NCBI GenBank assembly: GCA_020723085.1
Contig: DYJN01000028.1
Location: forward strand, 1 to 32,256
From: Arcobacter sp.
GTDB taxonomy: Bacteria > Acidobacteriota > Terriglobia > Bryobacterales > Bryobacteraceae
DNA length: 32,256 nt
Direction: 5' to 3'
The notes under the pieces are model-generated. The model searched no databases and was not told the DNA's origin. It saw only the letters and a program-made list of their open reading frames with translations. Positions 14,689 through 20,685 of this stretch are shown one piece after another. How positions within the stretch are numbered: the first letter of the stretch is position 1; every line of letters starts with the position of its first letter. A program made the position numbers and the translations under genes.

Positions 14689-15871
14689 GCGGGCGGGCGA
14701 ACCGCGCGCCGGCCACCGACCAGGCCAGAACGGATTTCAGCACGGCGTTGGCGGCCAGGGCGAGCAGCACGCCCCAGAGCGCGAGCGGAACTTCCAGCCG
14801 CGACTCCCGGAGCAGTCCGGCGAGCGAGAAGACGATGGCGTCCACATCCACCGAGCCGCCGATCGCACTGCTGGCCAGCGTGCCCGCATTTCCGTACAGC
14901 GCCACGGCGGCGCGAGCCAGGAGGCGGACGGCGGCGAACAGCAGCCCGAACTGGACGGCGGCGACAAGGCGGAGCGGGTTGCCGAGCCGTGGCACCGGCA
15001 GCGGCGGCTCGGGCGCTTCCGGCGGCCGCATGAGCCACGCGGAGACCCCTCCGGCGAGAGTCATCAGCGCCAGTGCGGGCAGGGAAGCGGCGAAAAGCGC
15101 TCCTCCCGCCAGCCACAGGATGGCCGCCACGCGCAGCTGAAGAATCACGTTGGCCACGATGGCGGCGTAGCTCCATTCGCGATCCCGGGCGGACTCCGCC
15201 GCGCACTGCCGGGCGAAGGCGAGCGTCGAGGCGGTGGAGGATCCGATGCCGCCGACCACCGCCGTCAGGGCGAGGCTGCGGCGCGCGCCGAGAAACTTCT
15301 GGAAAAAATAGCCGAGGAAGTTGATTCCGCTGACGAGGATCACGAAGATCCACGTGCGGTAGGGATTGAAGCCGCCGTAGGGGCCGAGGTCCTGGTCGGG
15401 CAGGATCGGGAGGATGACGAAGATGACGGCGAGGAAGCGCAGCGTGTCCCAGTATTCCTGATCGGTGAGGGTCTCGCGAGCGAGGCGGCGGAGCGGCTCC
15501 CGGGCGTCGAGAAACAGGGCCAGCACGACCGTGAGCGCGATGGCGAGCGGGGCGCCGAAATCGAGGCTGGGCGTGGCGGCGAGAACGCAGAGCAGGAATG
15601 TCGCCACGGCGGCCAGTTCCGTCGTGATCCCGGTCCGCTGCGGAGTCTGCAGCCGGAAGATGGCCAGCATCGCGGTGAGTGCGCCGAGAGCGCCGACGGT
15701 GAGCCAGGCCAGGCCCAGCAGGCCGCACAGGCCTCCGGCCAGGCCGATGGTGACGAAGTCGCGCAGTCCGGCGTGGCGCTCCTCCTTGTCCGACTCCCGC
15801 TCGATGCCGACGATGAGCCCGATCAGCAGGGCCTCGCCCATGGCCACCCAGGCGTGGTTGACAGATCCCAT
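14627..15871 (-). CDS. MgtC/DUF4010 family membrane protein
   Basis: A 414-residue membrane protein with about 11-12 hydrophobic segments. The N-terminal part resembles the MgtC/SapB domain: EALLIGLIVGIERE near residues 13-26, GLRDFVTIGLAGGLCGLLG, then LTAMLAIF. The C-terminal DUF4010 part includes GGIGSSTASTLAFARQ and SSAIGGSVDVDAIVFSLAGL, conserved Gly/Ser-rich loops of that family. It is an inner-membrane protein, possibly ion- or metal-linked, but no substrate is established. Its last 62 bases overlap the 3' end of ribF on the other strand. An inverted repeat (15896-15915) lies just upstream of the start. Third-position GC and length are normal; nothing suggests truncation. Confidence 0.88.
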   Translation of the reverse strand: MGSVNHAWVAMGEALLIGLIVGIERESDKEERHAGLRDFVTIGLAGGLCGLLGLAWLTVGALGALTAMLAIFRLQTPQRTGITTELAAVATFLLCVLAATPSLDFGAPLAIALTVVLALFLDAREPLRRLARETLTDQEYWDTLRFLAVIFVILPILPDQDLGPYGGFNPYRTWIFVILVSGINFLGYFFQKFLGARRSLALTAVVGGIGSSTASTLAFARQCAAESARDREWSYAAIVANVILQLRVAAILWLAGGALFAASLPALALMTLAGGVSAWLMRPPEAPEPPLPVPRLGNPLRLVAAVQFGLLFAAVRLLARAAVALYGNAGTLASSAIGGSVDVDAIVFSLAGLLRESRLEVPLALWGVLLALAANAVLKSVLAWSVAGARFARPLIGAFLAMFAAALAWTVARA

Positions 15872-15895
15872 GGGAAGCTCTGGCCGTATTGTGTA

Positions 15896-15915
15896 ACAAA
15901 ACTGAGCGGTTTTGT
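15896..15915. repeat. Short inverted repeat upstream of the DUF4010 gene
   Basis: ACAAAAC (15896-15902) and GTTTTGT (15909-15915) are perfect seven-base arms with a six-base spacer, centred about 35 bases before ATG 15871. It is AT-rich in a GC-rich context. It could be an operator for the DUF4010 gene; no regulator can be named. Confidence 0.4.
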
Positions 15916-15993
15916 AGCGGGATACGCGGGCGAACCGGAGACGGCCTCAGGACCGGATGGCGGGCCGGGCGGAAGAACAGGGATCCTGGCGGA

Positions 15994-16725
15994 TCAGTTC
16001 AGGGCGAAGAGAGGATCGTCCCAGTGGAAGTCGCTGAACTGGATATCGAGCTGAGCGAGGCCCCAGAAGCGGGTCTCAATCGAGGTTTGAAGCGTCTTGG
16101 GCACCGCGACGCCGTCGAGGATCGCGTACTCGCGGCTGAAGTGAACCTTCTTGAGGAACACGGAAGGGCTCTTGACGAAGCGGCCGGTTTCATACACGGT
16201 GAGAGCCGTTTCGCCGTCGATCCAGATTTCGCCCTTGAACAGTCCCTGGCGCTTCTTGCGGGGGTTGACTTCGAAAACGTGAGCGATGCGGCCGTCACGC
16301 TCGCGCTCGCCCTTGTACTTGAACTTGTAGTTTTCCGGGGTGACGGCGACTTTCGGATTGTCCTTGCCGGCCCTCTCCATCTCGCCGTTGATGTAGCGGA
16401 GGATAATCTCTTTCCAGACGGTGGAATCGCCGTGCCGGCCGGTGATCTCGTAGTTGACGCTGCCCTCGCGGGTGATCAGGCGGCGGGCGTTGACCGTGGC
16501 GGACTTGCCCATCTTGGGGAGGCTTCCCGCGAACATGGCGGCCATAGTGAGGCCGCGCACCACCCTGGATCCGCTGGCCTGCACGTACCGGCCGAGGATG
16601 TTGTCGCTTTCGACGGCCTTGTCGGAATCGGCGGGGACCTTGGCGGCGGCATCTTCAGCGGCAGCCGCGCCTGCGGGGGAGGCCGCCAACATACAAGCGA
16701 GCAGGAGGGTGGAGAAACTGTTCAT
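15994..16725 (-). CDS. Secreted beta-rich protein, outer-membrane lipoprotein-sorting type, unknown function
   Basis: A 243-residue protein with a signal peptide (about residues 1-22, ending AGAAA). The start at 16725 gives a standard n-region and hydrophobic core; an upstream in-frame extension is Arg-rich and not signal-like. The mature part has a helix (ESDNILGRYVQASG, as in LolA/LolB-like secreted proteins), then alternating strands with charged edges (GKSATVNARRLITREG, YKFKYKGERERDGRIAHVFEV, FKGEIWIDGETALTVYETGRFVKSP). This strand pattern matches half-barrel proteins that carry lipids, such as LolA, but key motifs are absent, so the assignment is tentative. It is divergent from the thioesterase gene. 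Confidence 0.7.
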   Translation of the reverse strand: MNSFSTLLLACMLAASPAGAAAAEDAAAKVPADSDKAVESDNILGRYVQASGSRVVRGLTMAAMFAGSLPKMGKSATVNARRLITREGSVNYEITGRHGDSTVWKEIILRYINGEMERAGKDNPKVAVTPENYKFKYKGERERDGRIAHVFEVNPRKKRQGLFKGEIWIDGETALTVYETGRFVKSPSVFLKKVHFSREYAILDGVAVPKTLQTSIETRFWGLAQLDIQFSDFHWDDPLFALN

Positions 16726-16802
16726 CAAAACCTTCAGCAGCTTAGATGCAGATATAACGCAACGGTTACAAGCCGGCGCCGCCCTCCGGGTCCGCCGCAC
16801 GT

Positions 16803-16811
16803 TACCATAAT
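16803..16811 (+). promoter_or_regulatory. Candidate -10 of the thioesterase gene
   Basis: TACCAT (16803-16808) ends six bases before ATG 16815, and the overlapping CATAAT (16806-16811) ends three bases before it. No Shine-Dalgarno is present. Both readings imply a very short or absent leader. Confidence 0.35.
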
Positions 16812-16814
16812 GAC

Positions 16815-17210
16815 ATGAACGAGATCCCGGTGGGAACCAGCGGCCGCCACCACCTGCTGGTGACGCCGGAGACGGCGATCGACTTCATCGGCGATGAGCG
16901 GGCGCGCGTGCTGTCGACGCCGCACATGATCGCCTACATGGAGTGGGCGGCGCGGGAGGCGATCCGGCCCTACCTGGATGAGAACGAGGACAGCCTGGGC
17001 ACGCTGGTCGACATCCGGCACCTGGCGGCAACGCCGGTGGGCATGAGCGTGGAGTTCACCGCCACGGTGACCGGCGTGAACGGGCGCCGGGTGATGTTCC
17101 GCGTGGAAGCCCGGGACGAGAAAGAGCTGATCGGCGAGGGGCGGCATGAAAGGTTCGTGGCCGACATCGGCCGCCTGGTGGCCGGACTGGCCGCCAAGAG
17201 GAATCCCTGA
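16815..17210 (+). CDS. FlK-like hotdog thioesterase family protein
   Basis: A 131-residue single hotdog-fold protein related to fluoroacetyl-CoA thioesterase FlK. Motifs are RVLSTPHMIAYMEWAAREAI and TLVDIRHLAATPVG. The family's catalytic residues are present with exact FlK spacing: Thr35, Glu43 (eight apart, as Thr42/Glu50 in FlK) and His69 (26 further, as His76). The family hydrolyses acyl-CoA thioesters in the cytoplasm; there is no reason to think fluoroacetate is the substrate here, and a general short-chain or toxic acyl-CoA is more likely. The gene is 12 bases upstream of the M28 peptidase start, so they are probably co-transcribed, although they act in different compartments. Confidence 0.88.
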   Translation: MNEIPVGTSGRHHLLVTPETAIDFIGDERARVLSTPHMIAYMEWAAREAIRPYLDENEDSLGTLVDIRHLAATPVGMSVEFTATVTGVNGRRVMFRVEARDEKELIGEGRHERFVADIGRLVAGLAAKRNP

Positions 17211-17222
17211 AAGAGGCAGACA

Positions 17223-18812
17223 GTGCGACAAGCGATTCGAACGGCCATAACGGCCGGATTGCTGGCGGCATGGACGGCGCCGGCGCAGATGCATCTGATC
17301 CAAGGCGAAAAGATCCGTCCGCACGTGCGGTTCCTGGCCCACGACCTGCTGGAAGGGCGCGGTGTAGGTGAGAGAGGCGGTCAACTGGCGGCGCAATACA
17401 TCGCAGCGCAGTTCGCCTCTGCCGGACTGAAGCCCGGCGCGCCGGGCGGCGGGTGGTTTCAGCCCGTGCCGCTGCGCGTGGTTGAGGTGGCGCCGGGACC
17501 GAGGCTGAGCGCGGAGGCTGGCGGCAAGCGGCTGCAATGGCGCTGGTTGGACGATTTCGTCGGCACGTCTTACCGGCAGGAGCCGAAGGCGGAGTTCGAC
17601 GCGGAGGCGGTGTTCGTGGGCCACGGCATTTCGGCGCCGGAGTATGGTTGGGACGACTACGCGGGCGCCGACGTGCGCGGGAAGGTTGTGGTTCTGTTCA
17701 CGAACGAGCCGCCCTCGCAGGACGAGAACTTCTTCCAGGGGCGGGCGCTGACCTATTACGGCCGCTGGACTTACAAGTACGAAGAGGCCGCCCGGCGCGG
17801 GGCGGTGGCGGCGCTGATCGTTCATACGGCGCCGACGGCCAGCTACGGCTGGCAGGTGGTGCGGGCCAACGGACGGCCACAGCCGCAAGCGAAGCGCAAA
17901 GACGGGGAACCCGCGCTGGCCTTCGCCGGATGGATCACCGAGCAGGCGGGCGCGAAACTGGCGGCGCTGGCGGGCGAAAAGCTGGAAGATCTGCTGAAGG
18001 CCGCTGACACGCGAGGCTTCCGGGCGCGGCCTCTGGGGCGCGTGAAGATCCGCGGGCGGATGCGGTTCCGCGTCGAGGAGATCGAGACCGAAAACGTGGT
18101 GGGATTCGTGCGGGGAAGCGACCCGAAGCTGGCCGGGGAAGCGGTGGTGTTCTCCGCGCACTGGGACCACCTGGGCGTGGGCGAACCCGTGAACGGAGAC
18201 AACATTTACAATGGCGCGCTGGATAACGCCACCGGGTGCGCGATGCTCGTCGAGATGGCTCGCGCCTGGGCGTCGATGGAGCCGAAGCCGCTCCGTTCGG
18301 CGTATTTCGTGGCTGTGACCGCAGAGGAGAGCGGGCTGCTCGGATCGCGGTATTTCGCGGAGAACCCGCCATTGCCGGCGGCGCGGATCGCTGCGGCGCT
18401 GAACTTTGATTCCTACTCGCCTTACGGGCGGGTGCGCGATGCGGTGCTGACCGGGGCGGACCGCACCTCGTTCTTTCCGACGGTCCAGAACATGGCGAAG
18501 CGGCATCAACTGGCGCTGAAGCCCGATCCACGGCCCGAAGCCGGCGGCTACTACCGCAGCGATCACTTCTCGTTTGCGCGCGTCGGCATTCCCGCCTTTT
18601 CGGTGAATATGGGCGGCGACTACGAGGGCAAGCCGCAGGGCTTTGCCGCAGAGATCGGGAAAAAGATGGCGGCGCGTTACCACCAGCCGGGGGACGAGTA
18701 CAGCGAAGAGTGGGACTTCAGCGGGATGGAGCAGTTCGCGCGCTTCGGATTTGCGCTCGGGGTGGAGATCGCGAATCTGGAGAAGCTGCCTGCCCGCGTG
18801 AATGCCAGGTAG
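17223..18812 (+). CDS. Exported M28 family zinc aminopeptidase with PA domain
   Basis: A 529-residue secreted peptidase. The GTG start at 17223 has GAGG upstream and gives a signal peptide ending TAPAQ (about residue 22). A protease-associated domain lies around residues 120-270, inserted before the catalytic M28 core. Zinc and catalytic residues are visible: HWDH (His313, Asp315), ALDNATG (Asp334), AEESG (Glu368 as base, Glu369 as ligand), NFDSY (Asp) and RYHQPGDEY (His). This is the full bridged di-zinc set. It acts on peptides outside the inner membrane. The order PA then M28, and the length, match acidobacterial members. It may share a transcript with the thioesterase. Confidence 0.95.
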   Translation: MRQAIRTAITAGLLAAWTAPAQMHLIQGEKIRPHVRFLAHDLLEGRGVGERGGQLAAQYIAAQFASAGLKPGAPGGGWFQPVPLRVVEVAPGPRLSAEAGGKRLQWRWLDDFVGTSYRQEPKAEFDAEAVFVGHGISAPEYGWDDYAGADVRGKVVVLFTNEPPSQDENFFQGRALTYYGRWTYKYEEAARRGAVAALIVHTAPTASYGWQVVRANGRPQPQAKRKDGEPALAFAGWITEQAGAKLAALAGEKLEDLLKAADTRGFRARPLGRVKIRGRMRFRVEEIETENVVGFVRGSDPKLAGEAVVFSAHWDHLGVGEPVNGDNIYNGALDNATGCAMLVEMARAWASMEPKPLRSAYFVAVTAEESGLLGSRYFAENPPLPAARIAAALNFDSYSPYGRVRDAVLTGADRTSFFPTVQNMAKRHQLALKPDPRPEAGGYYRSDHFSFARVGIPAFSVNMGGDYEGKPQGFAAEIGKKMAARYHQPGDEYSEEWDFSGMEQFARFGFALGVEIANLEKLPARVNAR

Positions 18813-18889
18813 AGAGGTCTCTCCGGCGGCTGGGACGGCCGGCGGCGGATTTGGCGCGAGTGTTGGCCGTGGCGCGGGCACGGCTGCGC

Positions 18890-19144
18890 TCAGGCGGCGG
18901 TTCCGTTCAACAGGGAGAAAAGAGGGCCGCGGGGCCGGACGGAACCGAGTTCCGCCACCGGGCGGCCCTGAATCCGGACTTCCAATTGGAGCCCGACTGA
19001 AGACAAGGCATGGTGGATTTGCTGAGCGGCCTGAACGCGCGGCGCTGCACCGCGCCAAGGCGAAAAGAGCCGGAGGGCATCTTCGAGGGTTTCGAAGTGG
19101 AGGATAATCCGGTTCGTCTCGGCCTCGGCTTTAGCGAGCGACAT
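18890..19144 (-). CDS. Small conserved-looking protein (84 aa), function unknown
   Basis: An 84-residue frame beginning MSLAKAEAETNRIILHFET. GAGG eight bases before ATG 19144 supports this start. A longer in-frame reading (to 19243) is possible but lacks a ribosome site. The sequence ends with a pattern I associate with small proteins of Planctomycetes and Acidobacteria: LQLEVRIQGRPVAELGS, then a short Pro/Gly stretch and FSLLNG. The strand content is balanced and the composition is not Arg/Pro/His-rich, unlike frameshadow readings in this region. No signal peptide is seen. It converges with the M28 gene across 77 bases and is downstream of the ankyrin gene on the same strand. Reality of the gene is likely but unproved. 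Confidence 0.5.
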   Translation of the reverse strand: MSLAKAEAETNRIILHFETLEDALRLFSPWRGAAPRVQAAQQIHHALSSVGLQLEVRIQGRPVAELGSVRPRGPLFSLLNGTAA

Positions 19145-19464
19145 GCGGTCAGCCTCGAACCACATATCGGCCGGGAAAGGCAAAGAGATTAGGGCGCCGC
19201 GCGGTTTTGCCCCGCGCCAGCGGGGGCTTTGCAGGCGGCGCACCCGCGTGGATGTCTCACGGGGGTTTGGAAGTTCCAGGAGCCTGCGGCGACCACAGGC
19301 AAGCGGGAACGGACACAGCCGGTCCGCTGCGGCTCAGCAGCGAGATTCCTTCTTCCGGACAGACAGCCGGAGGGAGCTGCCCTCTGACGGGAGGGCAGGC
19401 CGCACAGGCCAGCCGTGGCGGTCCGGGCGCAACGACCGCGGGCAGGCGCGGCGCAAGTGCGGGG
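19145..19464. other. Intergenic stretch without a gene; contains a two-tier stem-loop
   Basis: No supportable coding frame. An outer stem GCGCCGC (19194-19200)/GCGGCGC (19235-19241) encloses an inner stem CCCCGC (19210-19215)/GCGGGG (19220-19225) with a four-base loop. The rest shows no repeats, promoter or tRNA that I can recognise. Confidence 0.5.
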
Positions 19465-20658
19465 TCAGGGCCGGGGCGGAGGGGGGGCGAGGATCCCGGC
19501 GATGGCGGCATGGCCGGCGTCGAGGGCCAAGCGGCGGGCGTCCTTGCCGCTGCGGTTCTTGAGCGACGGGTCGGCGCCGCGCTCGAGAAGCAGGCGGACC
19601 ACGGCTTCGCGGCCCCATCCGGCGGCGACCATGAGGGGCGTGGCTTCCGATTCGCGGTCGCGCGCATCGATCGGCGCTCCGTGGTCGAGCAGCAGCGCCG
19701 CCACGGGAGCGTGGCCTGCCAGGGCGGCTTCGTGCAACGCCGTTGTGCCGGCGGGGCTGTAGGCATCGGCGCGCGCGCCGTGGGCCAGGAGCAATTCGGC
19801 GATCGCGCGGTGGCCTTTGAGGCAGGCGTCGAACAGATGCGGCCGGGGATCGGCCCCCAAGCCGAGAAGCAGGGCTACGATGTCGGCCTGTCCCCGCAGC
19901 ACGGCTTCCTTCAGGCGGGCGTCGAGATCGGCGCCTGCGCCGCGGCGGACGAGCGCGGCGGCGGCTTCAGAGTGGCGGAAGCGCAGGGCTTCATCGAGGG
20001 GGGTCGAGCCGGAGAGGTCGCGCAGCGACGGATCGGCGCCGGCTTCCAGCAGCAGTTTCACGATGCCTGCGTGGCCCTTGATAGCCGCCTCGTGCAGCGG
20101 TGTCTGGCCGGTGGAAGGGTTGGCGGCGTTGACGGGCGCGCCGCGGGCGATCAGCATGCGTGCGGCTTCCTCCTGGCCTTTCCAGGCGGCTTCGTCCAGC
20201 GGCGTGAGGCCCGCGCTGTCGCGGGCGGCGGGCGAAATGCCCTTGTCGAGGAAGAGCTCAATGAGAGCCAGGTGGCCGCGGTTGGCGGCCAGGTGCAGTG
20301 GCGTGGCGCCGCCGCGGAAAGGCGCGCGCAGATCGGCGCCGGCCTCCAGCAGCGCCTGTACGGCCTCGACGCGGTTCATCAGCACGGCATAGTGGAGGGG
20401 CGTGGAGCCGGCTTCCTTGTGGCGCGCGTTGACGTCGGCGCCCCGCCGGGCCAGCAGGCGGATCACGCCGGCGTGGCCGGCCCAGGCGGCGTCATGCAGC
20501 GGGGTGCCGCCGAGCTCATCGAACTCGTTGGGATCGGCGCCCCGGTCGAGCAGCTCGAGCACGCGTTCCACATCGCCGCGGCGCGCAGCCTGATGCAGGC
20601 CGGACAGCAGCACGCAGGCAGCCAGCAGGGCGAACATATCCTGCTCTGATGATGCCAC
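19465..20658 (-). CDS. Ankyrin-repeat protein, probably exported
   Basis: A 397-residue protein made of about 12 ankyrin repeats that fill it from about residue 19 to the end. Typical repeats read GGTPLHDAAWAGHAGVIRLL and GQTPLHEAAIKGHAGIVKLL; repeats 7-9 and the last are degenerate (LDEALRFRHSEA, LKEAVLRGQADI). The N-terminus MFALLAACVLLSGL, preceded by seven polar residues if GTG 20658 is used, looks like a short signal or anchor; starting at ATG 20637 would give a better signal peptide. Ankyrin repeats mediate protein contact; there is no enzyme domain. The gene is divergent from the S9 peptidase and shares a 27-base promoter region with overlapping -10 elements. The partner is unknown. 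Confidence 0.92.
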   Translation of the reverse strand: MASSEQDMFALLAACVLLSGLHQAARRGDVERVLELLDRGADPNEFDELGGTPLHDAAWAGHAGVIRLLARRGADVNARHKEAGSTPLHYAVLMNRVEAVQALLEAGADLRAPFRGGATPLHLAANRGHLALIELFLDKGISPAARDSAGLTPLDEAAWKGQEEAARMLIARGAPVNAANPSTGQTPLHEAAIKGHAGIVKLLLEAGADPSLRDLSGSTPLDEALRFRHSEAAAALVRRGAGADLDARLKEAVLRGQADIVALLLGLGADPRPHLFDACLKGHRAIAELLLAHGARADAYSPAGTTALHEAALAGHAPVAALLLDHGAPIDARDRESEATPLMVAAGWGREAVVRLLLERGADPSLKNRSGKDARRLALDAGHAAIAGILAPPPPRP

Positions 20659-20671
20659 TGCGGGCGGGGCG

Positions 20672-20679
20672 GGTATAAT
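20672..20679. promoter_or_regulatory. Overlapping divergent -10 elements, ankyrin and S9 peptidase genes
   Basis: On the plus strand TATAAT (20674-20679) is a perfect -10 ending six bases before ATG 20686, with no ribosome site. On the minus strand TATACC (20677-20672) overlaps it and lies 13 bases before GTG 20658. The -35 regions are not recognisable on either strand. Confidence 0.55.
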
Positions 20680-20685
20680 TCAGCC

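Noticed and set aside
13557-15899. Open frame of 780 codons on the minus strand across ribF and the DUF4010 gene
   Set aside because: It is out of frame with DUF4010 in one part and antisense to ribF in another; Arg/Ser/Pro-rich with no motif.
17223-17260. Possible tRNA-like TTCGA sequence
   Set aside because: There is no cloverleaf around it and it lies at the start of the M28 coding sequence. No tRNA was found anywhere in the window.
16734-19058. Open frame of 774 codons on the minus strand opposite the thioesterase and M28 genes
   Set aside because: Composition typical of a frame shadow, no recognisable domain, no ribosome site.
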